Shown here: positions 9,539-17,281 of the stretch, piece after piece
How the letters are laid out: the number at the start of each line of letters is the position of its first letter
Position numbering within the stretch: position 1 is the first letter of the stretch
Assembly: GCA_050014395.1 (NCBI GenBank)
Contig: JBEKDK010000018.1
Location: 1 to 41,750 of the forward strand
DNA length: 41,750 bases
Origin: DASPOJ01 sp050014395
GTDB taxonomy: Bacteria; Acidobacteriota; Terriglobia; Acidiferrales; UBA7541
Direction: 5' to 3'
Position numbers and translations under genes: made by a program
Notes under the pieces: generated by a model
The model's database searches: none
Seen by the model: the letters and a program-made list of their open reading frames with translations, nothing else
What the model was told of the DNA's origin: nothing

Positions 9539-10069
9539 ATGTCGAAATTCTGTGCAAATGGTCACCAGATGGAAGATTCGTGGGAGCTCTGCCCGTACTG
9601 CCAGAAGACGGGAGCCGTCGATACTCCCGCGCCGGGCAAGACGCGCATTCAGAGCGGCGATACCGTTTTGAGCGGTCGTCCGCCCGCCGCGCCCGGTGGC
9701 GGAGCTGGCGCCGGAGCAGGTTTTGGCGGCGCTCGCAAGACGGTCGTGATCGGCGAAAAGCCGGCCGGCGCGGTTGTCGGCTGGTTCGTCGCGCTCAACG
9801 GCAATCAAATGGGCGAGGATTTCCGCGTCCGCGATGGTCACAACGTGCTGGGCACGAGCCCCGATTGCGAAATCGTCGTGGACGATACGACGGTCTCCGC
9901 CAAGCACGCCAGCCTGCGCCGCAAAGACGGCAAGTTCTGGCTGACCGATCTCGATTCCACCAACGGAACTTTCGTGAATGACGCGACCGAGCCGATCGCT
10001 CGTGAAGAAATCAAGGACAACGACACGATCAAGCTGGGCAAGCTGGCGCTGAAGTTCAAGTGCCTCTAG
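9539..10069 (+). CDS. Zinc-ribbon plus FHA domain protein
   Basis: Soluble cytoplasmic protein of 176 residues. The N-terminus has Cys5, His9, Cys18 and Cys21 (FCANGHQ...CPYC), a likely zinc ribbon. A Gly/Ala linker (about 52-66) leads to a C-terminal FHA domain (about 82-176) with VSAKH and DSTNGTFVN. The position that normally reads Gly-Arg at the phosphothreonine pocket reads Gly-Thr (NVLGTSPDCEIV), so binding may be weak or altered. The ATG at 9539 is chosen over a TTG at 9506 because GAAGGGGG lies just upstream and the Cys motif begins right after it. It lies 56 bp after the protease and is probably cotranscribed. Likely an adaptor for the kinase in this operon (inference). Confidence 0.85.
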   Translation: MSKFCANGHQMEDSWELCPYCQKTGAVDTPAPGKTRIQSGDTVLSGRPPAAPGGGAGAGAGFGGARKTVVIGEKPAGAVVGWFVALNGNQMGEDFRVRDGHNVLGTSPDCEIVVDDTTVSAKHASLRRKDGKFWLTDLDSTNGTFVNDATEPIAREEIKDNDTIKLGKLALKFKCL

Positions 10070-10194
10070 TAGCGTTCCAACTTGATGACGCGAGACTTGA
10101 CGCGCTCTACCGCGACGCGTTTTGTTGAAAAGGAGCTGCAGGAGCCCGCGCCGCAATAAGTTGGAGCGGCACTAGCTCCGGATCGCAGAAACCC

Positions 10195-11184
10195 ATGGAG
10201 ATTCGGCCCGGCATCGCCCTGGCGAACCTGAGTGACGTCGGTTTAGTCCGGGAGAATAACGAAGATTACTACTGCTACGCCGAGCCGGAGGGCGCAGAGG
10301 AATTTGCCAAGCGCGGCCGCCTGGCCATCATCGCTGACGGAATGGGCGGCTACGAAGGCGGCCAATTCGCCAGCCGCATCGCCGTCGATACCGTCCGCGA
10401 AGCCTACCTGAAGGACCTCGAAGCCGATCCGCTCGACGCCCTGCTCGAAGGCTTTCGCCTCGCCCATCAGCGCATCCTCGCCAAAGCCCGCGAGTCCGAA
10501 GAGCTTGAGGGGATGGGCACCACGTGCACGGCCCTCATCATTCTCGGAACGAATCTGCTTTTCGCCCACGTCGGCGATAGCCGGCTGTACCTGCTGCGTG
10601 GTCCCAACATCTTCCAACTCACGCGCGACCATTCCTACGTCAACAAAATGGTCGAAGCCGGAATGTTAACGCCCGAAGAAGCCGAACACCATCCGCAGAA
10701 AAATGTCTTGATGATGGCGTTGGGCGCGTCGAAAGAAATTCGCGCGGACTGCCCCGCCGATCCCCTGCCGCTGCAACCCGGTGATACGCTGCTGATGTGC
10801 ACGGACGGGCTCTCCGGACTTGTGAGCAACGAGGAGATGCAACAAGCGGTAAACGGAAACGCGCTCGACAAGGGCTGCAAAGATCTGATCGAGCTGGCGA
10901 AATCGCGCGGCGGACACGATAATATTACCGTGCAACTTTTGCGCGTGGCCTCCGACAGTATGCGCAAGACGCAGGTCGACGGAGTGAAGAGCGAGCCACC
11001 CGCCGCGAAGCCTTCCGCTGACGCGAAGACTTCCGAAGCCAAGGCCGCCGAGGCCAAGATTCCCGAGGCCAAAGCTCCCGAGGCCAAAGCTCCCGAAGCC
11101 AAAGCCCCTGAGGCGAAGGATCCTGACGCGAAGGAACCCGAGGCCAGCAAGAAGCCCGAAGGCAGTAAGGACCCTGAGGCATGA
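10195..11184 (+). CDS. PP2C-family Ser/Thr protein phosphatase
   Basis: Metal-dependent phosphatase of 329 residues, the expected antagonist of the adjoining kinase. The PPM/PP2C motifs are complete: NNEDYY (21-26), IIADGMGG with metal ligand Asp48, GMGTTCTAL (107-114), FAHVGDSRLY (123-132), MCTDGLSGLV with Asp204, and GGHDNITV with Asp242. The catalytic domain ends near 255. The remaining 75 residues are a charged low-complexity tail of EAKAPEAK-type repeats, probably a flexible linker or docking tail. There is no membrane segment. The stop overlaps the kinase start by 4 bp (ATGA at 11181-11184), implying translational coupling. Confidence 0.93.
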   Translation: MEIRPGIALANLSDVGLVRENNEDYYCYAEPEGAEEFAKRGRLAIIADGMGGYEGGQFASRIAVDTVREAYLKDLEADPLDALLEGFRLAHQRILAKARESEELEGMGTTCTALIILGTNLLFAHVGDSRLYLLRGPNIFQLTRDHSYVNKMVEAGMLTPEEAEHHPQKNVLMMALGASKEIRADCPADPLPLQPGDTLLMCTDGLSGLVSNEEMQQAVNGNALDKGCKDLIELAKSRGGHDNITVQLLRVASDSMRKTQVDGVKSEPPAAKPSADAKTSEAKAAEAKIPEAKAPEAKAPEAKAPEAKDPDAKEPEASKKPEGSKDPEA

Positions 11185-13205
11185 TCGGAACGCAGATCGG
11201 CAGTTACAAAATCGTTGAGCAGATCGGCGAAGGCGGCATGGGTGTCGTCTATCGGGGCGTGGACACCACGCTCGATCGGCCGGTCGCGATCAAGGTCCTC
11301 TCGCAGGAGTTGGTGGGCACGCCGGCGCTGGTAGAACGCTTCCGCGCGGAAGCCAAGGCGCAGGCCAACCTGAACCACACGAACATCGCCACGCTTTACA
11401 GCTTCATGCAGGTCGATGGCGTTTGCGTCATGGTGATGGAACTCCTTGAAGGCGAAACCTTCGATCAAATTATTCGCCGCCGCGGCGTGATTCCCGCCGA
11501 AGAGGCTGTGCCGCTGTTCCGCCAGGCGCTGCTCGGAATCGGCTTCGCGCATCGCATGGGCATCGTGCATCGCGATATCAAGCCCAGCAACATCATGCTG
11601 ACGAAAACCGGAATCGTGAAGGTGATGGATTTCGGGATCGCCAAGGTGCTGGGCGGCCAACGCTTGACGCGAACCGGCACGCGCATGGGAACCGTGGCTT
11701 ACATGTCGCCCGAGCAGATTCGCAATTTGCCCGTCGATATACGCTCTGACATTTACAGCCTGGGCGCCACGCTCTACGAAATGTTCACGGCGCATCTGCC
11801 GTTTGAGAGCGAAAGCGATTTTCAGGTGATGTCCGATCACGTCAATACACCGCCGACTCCGCCGACGCGCTATTACCCCTACATCGCGCCCGGATTCGAG
11901 CAGTGCGTGCTGAAGGCCCTATCGAAAAATCCCAACGATCGCTTTCAGACCGTCGAAGAATTTGGAGCCGGCCTCGAGCATCCGCTCGGTTTGCCGGGTT
12001 ACGTTCCGGCTGCGGCCGGTATGCCTGTGGCTTGGAATCAACCGGGTGCGCCAGCTCCCGCTCAGCAAGGCGGATGGACGCCGCCGGGAACTCCAACAGG
12101 CCAACCTGGAAATTGGACGCCCACCGGCGCCGCTCCGGGCGCGCCTTGGACGCCTCCCGGCACGCCACCGCCTGGCGGAGGCTGGACTCCGCCTCCGGGC
12201 ACGCCCCCCGGCGGAACTTATCCGGGCGCGCCGACCACACCTCCGCCATCGATGTCCGGAGCAACGTGGATCGGCGATGGGCCTGCTGGCGCCGTCCCCG
12301 TATATCCGCCTGGCATGTCCGGCGCCACGCAGGTGACGGTCCCGCCCGGTGGCTCGGGCGTCACGCCCCAGTCGGCGACAGGTGCGCCCTCTAAGAATGT
12401 CGTTTACCTGATTCTGGCCGCGATTGGCGTGCTCGTGCTGATCCTCGCGGCCTTCGGCATTTCCCATTGGATGGGTTCAGAGTCAGGCGGAGGCGGCGGA
12501 AGCGCGTCCTCGACATATGGCGCCGGTGGTGGCGGCGGTGGTGGTGGCGGCGGCTCAACAACCGGCGGCGGCAGCACCGGAGGCAGCGCGGCCGCCAGCC
12601 AAACTCCGAGCCAACCCGCGATTGGTGGCGGTGGTCTGACCGGCGGCGGCGGTAGCACGGGAAACGGCGCAAGCGGTCTATTGACGCCGCCTTCCTCGCC
12701 AGCGACCGGCCCCGGAAGCACATCCGCTCCGCCACGAAGAGTCACCCCGGCGCCGCCAGCCGCGAATCCGCCTGCATCGCGTCCAGCAGCGTCGAGTCCG
12801 GCTACGCAACCGGCAGCTCCGGCGCCAGCTCCAGCCCCGGCTCCTGCCCCCGCTCCAGCGGCGGTTGCACCCGCTCCGGCCGCCGGTTCGCATCGATACT
12901 TCGTCCAGCACCGCCATGTGACCATCAATTTCAACAGTAAAGACCTCTCCTCGAAATCGTATTGCGAGGGCTATTTGACGGTGGATGCCGATGGCACCGC
13001 CAGCTATTACTGCACCCAGACATTCGACGGCCGGTGCGATCGTGTGGCCTTTGGCAAAGGCTCCATCAAAAGCGTAAAGGTCAACGGCACGCAGCTTCAT
13101 ATTTCATCGTCCTACGGCAATTACGATTTTTACGGTCAGGGCGCCGCGGCCGGCGCTGAAATGCAGGCGGCGTTCCAGACGATTTCGCAGTTCGCGAAAC
13201 ACTGA
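11181..13205 (+). CDS. Membrane Ser/Thr protein kinase (PknB-like)
   Basis: Hanks-type kinase of 674 residues. The catalytic domain (about 8-265) has the glycine loop GEGGMGVV (16-23), Lys38 (VAIK), HRDIKPSN with Asp132, DFG at 150-152, and MSPEQI (175-180) in the activation segment. A Pro/Gly-rich stretch (about 285-400, WTPPGTP-type repeats) leads to one membrane helix (407-428). Outside the membrane are a poly-Gly/Ser and Ala-Pro linker (432-568) and a compact C-terminal domain (571-674) with Cys594, Cys611 and Cys619. That domain has no PASTA repeats, and I do not recognise it. The kinase presumably phosphorylates partners read by the two FHA proteins upstream. Translationally coupled to the phosphatase. 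Confidence 0.93.
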   Translation: MIGTQIGSYKIVEQIGEGGMGVVYRGVDTTLDRPVAIKVLSQELVGTPALVERFRAEAKAQANLNHTNIATLYSFMQVDGVCVMVMELLEGETFDQIIRRRGVIPAEEAVPLFRQALLGIGFAHRMGIVHRDIKPSNIMLTKTGIVKVMDFGIAKVLGGQRLTRTGTRMGTVAYMSPEQIRNLPVDIRSDIYSLGATLYEMFTAHLPFESESDFQVMSDHVNTPPTPPTRYYPYIAPGFEQCVLKALSKNPNDRFQTVEEFGAGLEHPLGLPGYVPAAAGMPVAWNQPGAPAPAQQGGWTPPGTPTGQPGNWTPTGAAPGAPWTPPGTPPPGGGWTPPPGTPPGGTYPGAPTTPPPSMSGATWIGDGPAGAVPVYPPGMSGATQVTVPPGGSGVTPQSATGAPSKNVVYLILAAIGVLVLILAAFGISHWMGSESGGGGGSASSTYGAGGGGGGGGGGSTTGGGSTGGSAAASQTPSQPAIGGGGLTGGGGSTGNGASGLLTPPSSPATGPGSTSAPPRRVTPAPPAANPPASRPAASSPATQPAAPAPAPAPAPAPAPAAVAPAPAAGSHRYFVQHRHVTINFNSKDLSSKSYCEGYLTVDADGTASYYCTQTFDGRCDRVAFGKGSIKSVKVNGTQLHISSSYGNYDFYGQGAAAGAEMQAAFQTISQFAKH

Positions 13206-13312
13206 ACAAGCTGGATGCTCATTCCCGGTGGACTCTCACCGCCGCCCACCGTGCGCGCCTTCGTTCAGATTGATGGATTTGTCGCCTGTTAACCAATTCG
13301 GACGCTACTTTT

Positions 13313-13326
13313 GAACGGTACCGTTC
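13313..13326. promoter_or_regulatory. 14-bp perfect palindrome upstream of the PilZ gene
   Basis: GAACGGTACCGTTC is perfectly self-complementary and lies 76 bp before the PilZ start in the 197-bp gap after the kinase. The size and symmetry suit a dimeric regulator site, but no regulator gene adjoins it and only one copy was noticed. Confidence 0.3.
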
Positions 13327-13402
13327 TTCTGCCGCGGTTCGGGATATCTTCGATGCGCGCCGCTCAAAGGGACTTCCCGGCCCCGAGCGCAAGCAGGAAC
13401 AT

Positions 13403-13798
13403 GTGAGCCGCATTTTCGACGCAATCCGGAAGGCCCAGCAAGATCGCGGAGACGCGCCGCAGGACCCCGCTCCGGCCGAGCCGCCGGGCCCGCAGTCTGA
13501 CCGCCGTAGGAGCCAGCGGTGGGCCGTGGACTTGCCCGTCTTCGTCTACGGACACAGCGCGGCACAAGAGCCGTTTCACGAAGAAGCCCATACCGTCGAC
13601 GTGAGCGCAAATGGCGGGCTGCTGATGCTGGCGGCCGATGTCCGCGCGGGCGAAAAGCTTCTCCTGATCAATAAGTCCACGCAGGCCGAGCAGGAATGCC
13701 GTGTCGTTTACTTAGGCGATCGGCTCACTCATTCCACCGCGGTTGCCATCGAGTTCGGCCAAGCCAACGCCCCGTTTTGGGAGCTGCCCGCCGGCTGA
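13403..13798 (+). CDS. PilZ domain protein
   Basis: Small cytoplasmic protein of 131 residues with a PilZ domain, the usual receptor for cyclic di-GMP. Both ligand motifs are present: RRSQR (35-39) for RxxxR, and DVSANGG (66-72) for D/NxSxxG. The N-terminal helix MSRIFDAIRKAQQDR resembles, from memory, the opening of some polysaccharide-export tyrosine kinases, and a Pro-rich linker (19-30) separates it from PilZ. The GTG at 13403 is used because AGGA lies just upstream and it begins this helix. It follows the kinase on the same strand but 197 bp away, so an independent promoter is likely. Convergent with hisA. Confidence 0.82.
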   Translation: MSRIFDAIRKAQQDRGDAPQDPAPAEPPGPQSDRRRSQRWAVDLPVFVYGHSAAQEPFHEEAHTVDVSANGGLLMLAADVRAGEKLLLINKSTQAEQECRVVYLGDRLTHSTAVAIEFGQANAPFWELPAG

Positions 13799-13888
13799 GC
13801 CGTGCGAGTGCGCGCAGTCTGCCGTCTGATCCTGCGTGACGATTCCCTTCCTTGCGATCGCCCTTCGGGATGTTTTGCGGAAAATACT

Positions 13889-14575
13889 TCAGGAAATTTT
13901 GCCGAGATAAAGCGCCATTCCCACGGCTGCATCCATTTTCATTCGCGCGAGCGCGCGGATTTCGCGCTGGCTGCGAATTCCGCCCGCCGCGGTGATCGGC
14001 AAACGCGTGGCTCGGCGCAAGCTGCGGAACCAATCGAGATTCGTGCCGCGCATCGTGCCTTCGGTATCGACGTACGTGCACAGGAATTCCGATGCGTAAG
14101 GCTCAAGCTCGGCCAGGACGTCGCGCGGCTCCAGATGCAATCGCTCCCGCCAGCCACGCACCACGATTCGCCCGCGCTCCGTATCCAGCGCCAGCATCAC
14201 GCGCCGCCTCCCGCACACCGCCACCAGCCGTCGCAAGAATGCATGGTTCACGCGGCCGTTGCGAAACGCCGCGCTGCCAACGATCACTTTCTCCGCGCCC
14301 CATGCCGCGATTCGCCGCGCGCGCGCCACGGTGCGAATTCCGCCGCCCACGCGCACGCCCATGCCTGCGCCCCGCGCGGCCCGGCACACCCGGCGCACCA
14401 ATCGCGCGTTTGAGCCGCGCCGCATCGCGGCATCCAGGTCGATCACGTGCAAGCGCGGATACACGCTGAATCGCGCGACGAGGCCCATCACGTCGTCAAC
14501 GGCCAGGCGCCGCTTGCGGCCGTGAACCAACTGCACCGCGCGGCCATCCTGAAGATCGATGCACGGAACCAGCAT
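13889..14575 (-). CDS. hisA: HisA: ProFAR isomerase
   Basis: 1-(5-phosphoribosyl)-5-[(5-phosphoribosylamino)methylideneamino]imidazole-4-carboxamide isomerase, a cytoplasmic TIM barrel of 228 residues catalysing the Amadori step before HisF/HisH. The first catalytic Asp lies in CIDLQDG at the N-terminus and the second in TYVDTEGTMRG. Phosphate-binding loops GGGIRT and AAGGIRS are present. It is the last gene of the operon, 3 bp after hisF. The sequence is Arg-rich compared with typical HisA, but all active-site motifs are kept. In some actinobacteria HisA doubles as TrpF (PriA); nothing visible decides that here. Confidence 0.93.
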   Translation of the reverse strand: MLVPCIDLQDGRAVQLVHGRKRRLAVDDVMGLVARFSVYPRLHVIDLDAAMRRGSNARLVRRVCRAARGAGMGVRVGGGIRTVARARRIAAWGAEKVIVGSAAFRNGRVNHAFLRRLVAVCGRRRVMLALDTERGRIVVRGWRERLHLEPRDVLAELEPYASEFLCTYVDTEGTMRGTNLDWFRSLRRATRLPITAAGGIRSQREIRALARMKMDAAVGMALYLGKIS

Positions 14576-14578
14576 GAG

Positions 14579-15343
14579 TTAGGCGCTCACGCGCATCGGG
14601 ACGCCGCGCTGGGCCAAAAATCGCTTCAGCGCGCCGAATCCCTGCAGATTGTCGTGGAAAATCGAAGCGGCCAGCGCCGCGTCGGCCTTGCCCCTCTCGA
14701 ACACGTCCAGAAAATCTTGTGGCGTGTCGGCGCCGCCGGAAGCGATCACTGGGACCGTGACAGTTTGCGACACCGCGGCCGTCAGTTCGCAATCAAAACC
14801 CTTCCGCGTGCCGTCGCGGTCCATCGACGTCAGCAGAATTTCGCCCGCGCCGCGCTCCACTCCTTCGTGCGCCCAAGCCACGGCGTCAAGATCCGTCGCT
14901 TCGTGTCCGCCGCGCACGTACGCGCGCCAGCTTGCGCCATCGCGCCGCGCGTCGATCGCCAGCACCACGGCTTGCGCGCCGAATTCCTCGGACAACTCCG
15001 TGAGCAGCGCGGGGCGCCGGATCGCCGCCGTGTTCACCGTCACTTTGTCCGCGCCCGCGCGCAAAATCGCTTGCCCTTCTTCGAGCGTGCCGATGCCCCC
15101 GCCGGCGCTCAGCGGAATCGCCAGTTCGGCCGCCACGCGGCGAATTGTTTCCAGAAATGTCGGCCGATGATCGCGCGACGCGGCGATATCCAGCACCACC
15201 AATTCATCCGCGCCTTCGCGATTGTAGCGCGCCGCCAACTCCGCGGGATCGCCCGCGTCGCGCAGATGAATGAATTGCACGCCCTTCACGACGCGGCTGC
15301 CGTCGGTGTCCAAACACGGAATGATGCGCCGAGCCAGGCTCAT
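14579..15343 (-). CDS. hisF: HisF: imidazole glycerol phosphate synthase, cyclase subunit
   Basis: TIM-barrel cyclase of 254 residues that uses ammonia from HisH to form imidazole glycerol phosphate and AICAR. The catalytic Asp12 (IIPCLDTDG) and Asp131 (LAIDARRDG) are present, as are the phosphate loops SAGGGIG and ASGGA. The open frame extends 56 codons upstream, but the ATG at 15343 is the real start: it begins the conserved MSLARRIIPCLD and overlaps the hisH stop by 4 bp. Acts as a heterodimer with HisH. Confidence 0.95.
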   Translation of the reverse strand: MSLARRIIPCLDTDGSRVVKGVQFIHLRDAGDPAELAARYNREGADELVVLDIAASRDHRPTFLETIRRVAAELAIPLSAGGGIGTLEEGQAILRAGADKVTVNTAAIRRPALLTELSEEFGAQAVVLAIDARRDGASWRAYVRGGHEATDLDAVAWAHEGVERGAGEILLTSMDRDGTRKGFDCELTAAVSQTVTVPVIASGGADTPQDFLDVFERGKADAALAASIFHDNLQGFGALKRFLAQRGVPMRVSA

Positions 15344-15999
15344 TGCGCCGCTCCGTGACTGCGGCCGGATTGCCCTGCGTACGTCTGTGCCAGCCGCAGA
15401 AAATTCTCGAGCAGCCGCGCGCCTGCTTGTCCCGATTTTTCCGGATGAAATTGCGTCCCGCAAATCGTGCCGTTCTCCACGACCGCCACGAATCGCCCGC
15501 CGTGATCGCACAGCGCTGCTTCGGCGTCAGCCAATCCCGTTGCGCCCGGCAGCGCTGCAAACGAATTCGCAAAGTAAAAGTAGGCATCGTCCGGCACGCC
15601 TTCGAGCAAACGTGATGGCACGGGCCGCTCCAGAGTGTTCCATCCCATGTGCGGCAACTTAGCGGTAGCCGGCAGCGCAGACACGCGGCCGGGATATATT
15701 CCCAAGCCGCGATCGTCCGGAGCTTCATCGCTCGCGCAAAATAGCGCCTGCAACCCTAGACAAATCCCGAGGAACGGCACGCCACGCGTGATTCGCTCGC
15801 GCAGCGGTTCAATCATCCCGCGCTCGCCAAGCTGGCGCATCAGCGCGCCGAAATGCCCCACACCGGGCAGAATGATCGCGTCCGCATCGGCCAGCGCTTC
15901 GGGCGTGGGCGCGCGAAACGAATCAGCGCCCAAACGCGCAAGCGCCCGCTCCACCGACGGCAGATTCCCCGCGCCGTATTCCACGAGCGCGATTTTCAT
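15340..15999 (-). CDS. hisH: HisH: imidazole glycerol phosphate synthase, amidotransferase subunit
   Basis: Class I glutamine amidotransferase of 219 residues that supplies ammonia to HisF. The triad is visible: Cys80 in GICLGLQ, and His185 and Glu187 in QFHPEKSG. The segment usually reading FVHSY is FANSF here (143-147), a mild deviation outside the triad. It overlaps hisB upstream and hisF downstream by 4 bp each (TCAT on the plus strand), fitting coupled synthesis of the two subunits. Confidence 0.95.
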   Translation of the reverse strand: MKIALVEYGAGNLPSVERALARLGADSFRAPTPEALADADAIILPGVGHFGALMRQLGERGMIEPLRERITRGVPFLGICLGLQALFCASDEAPDDRGLGIYPGRVSALPATAKLPHMGWNTLERPVPSRLLEGVPDDAYFYFANSFAALPGATGLADAEAALCDHGGRFVAVVENGTICGTQFHPEKSGQAGARLLENFLRLAQTYAGQSGRSHGAAQ

Positions 16000-16589
16000 A
16001 TCAAACCCTTCGTCGAGGGCAGAATGCGCTTCATCTGCGGATCGCGGGCCGCCGCGAATCGCAGTGCGCGCGCGAATGCTTTGAAGATCGCTTCCACTTG
16101 ATGATGCGTCGATCGGCCGTAAATCAGCCGTGCGTGCACGTTGGCCCGCGCCGCCTGCGCGAAGCCGCCCAGAAAATCTTCCACTAGCTCAGTCTGGAAA
16201 TCGCCAACGCGCCGCGCCGAAAACTTGCAGTGGCAAACGCAGCACGGCCGCCCGCTGAAATCGATCGCTACCGACGCCAGCGTCTCATCCATCGGCATCA
16301 GGCAATAGCCCGCGCGCAGAATTCCGCGCTTCGAGCCCAGCGCTTTCGTGACCGCCTCACCCAGCGCAATGCCGGCATCCTCCACAGTGTGGTGCTGATC
16401 GACCTCGAGATCGCCTCGCGCGATCAACTCCAGATCCATCGCGCCGTGCCGCGCCACAAGTTCAAGCATGTGATCGAAGAAGCGAATGCCGGTCTTAATT
16501 CGGCCGCGGCCGCGGCCGCGCCCATCCAGATTCAGCCTCAGCCGAATATCGGTCTCGTTGGTCTCGCGGTGAATCTGTGCGCGCCTCAT
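15996..16589 (-). CDS. hisB: HisB: imidazoleglycerol-phosphate dehydratase
   Basis: Mn-dependent dehydratase of 197 residues converting imidazole glycerol phosphate to imidazole acetol phosphate. The two metal-binding histidine motifs are clear: DQHHTVEDAG and STHHQVEAIFKAFA, with FDHML between the N-terminal strands. It is monofunctional: there is no histidinol-phosphatase domain as in enterobacterial HisB, so that activity must come from another protein. The ATG at 16589 is preferred to the in-frame start 10 codons upstream because it overlaps the HAD gene stop by 4 bp and begins the family-like MRRAQIHRET. Confidence 0.94.
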   Translation of the reverse strand: MRRAQIHRETNETDIRLRLNLDGRGRGRGRIKTGIRFFDHMLELVARHGAMDLELIARGDLEVDQHHTVEDAGIALGEAVTKALGSKRGILRAGYCLMPMDETLASVAIDFSGRPCCVCHCKFSARRVGDFQTELVEDFLGGFAQAARANVHARLIYGRSTHHQVEAIFKAFARALRFAAARDPQMKRILPSTKGLI

Positions 16590-17281
16590 AGCCAATATTT
16601 CTCCAATTCGTTTACACAATCCAAAACGCGAATTGCCCCGAGCTTTCGCAGCAGGCCCGTGCGTGTGCGCCGCGCTTTCGGCGTCCCGCCGCTCGGCAGC
16701 ACGCCGAAGAACGGCACCCGCGCGCGTTTCGACGAAAGCGCGTCGTCCACGTTGTCGCCGAGATATACCGCGCGGCGCGGATCGAGCTTGCCCAACAACC
16801 GCAACAGCCCCTCGGGATCGGGCTTTTGCTTGCGTAAATCGTCCATCGTTACGATCCTCGTGAAATAACTCTTCAGCTTCAATCGGTCCAGCGTGTAATC
16901 AAGTTCCTCGCGCGTTCGCCCCGTGAATATCCCAAGCTCGGCCCGGCGCTTCCATTTTTCCAACCGCCGCCGCGGCACAAGCCATCGTTCGCGCGTCACG
17001 TTGCCCGGCCGCCCCTTTTCGCCCCAATAAAACTTGTTGGACTGCCGTCTCACCTCTTCGTACTTGGCTTTCACGCCGAGTGAATTGATCCACGCGGTCG
17101 AAAGGCGCCAATCGTCGTTGTATCCTCCGCGATTCTTCCACGCGGCGATTTCTGCGTACGTCACGCGGCGGTGCGTGAAAAATCGCACCGTGTCCAGAAT
17201 CGTCCGGTGGAAAGACCCGCGCACGTCAACCAGCACGCCATCGACGTCGAAGATCACGAGTTCGGGCGAGATGCGCTTCAC
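16586..17281 (-). CDS. HAD-family phosphatase, candidate histidinol-phosphatase
   Basis: Haloacid dehalogenase-superfamily hydrolase of 231 residues. Motif I is FDVDGVLVD with nucleophile Asp12 and Asp14; motif II is FTGR with Thr120; the motif III Lys is in KQKPDP (about 153); motif IV is YLGDNVDD (174-180). A helical cap lies between motifs I and II, as in subfamily I. It is embedded between hisC and hisB with 4-bp overlaps on both sides. The operon has no other protein able to dephosphorylate histidinol phosphate, so that role is the natural inference. The sequence alone does not prove the substrate. Confidence 0.8.
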   Translation of the reverse strand: MKRISPELVIFDVDGVLVDVRGSFHRTILDTVRFFTHRRVTYAEIAAWKNRGGYNDDWRLSTAWINSLGVKAKYEEVRRQSNKFYWGEKGRPGNVTRERWLVPRRRLEKWKRRAELGIFTGRTREELDYTLDRLKLKSYFTRIVTMDDLRKQKPDPEGLLRLLGKLDPRRAVYLGDNVDDALSSKRARVPFFGVLPSGGTPKARRTRTGLLRKLGAIRVLDCVNELEKYWL

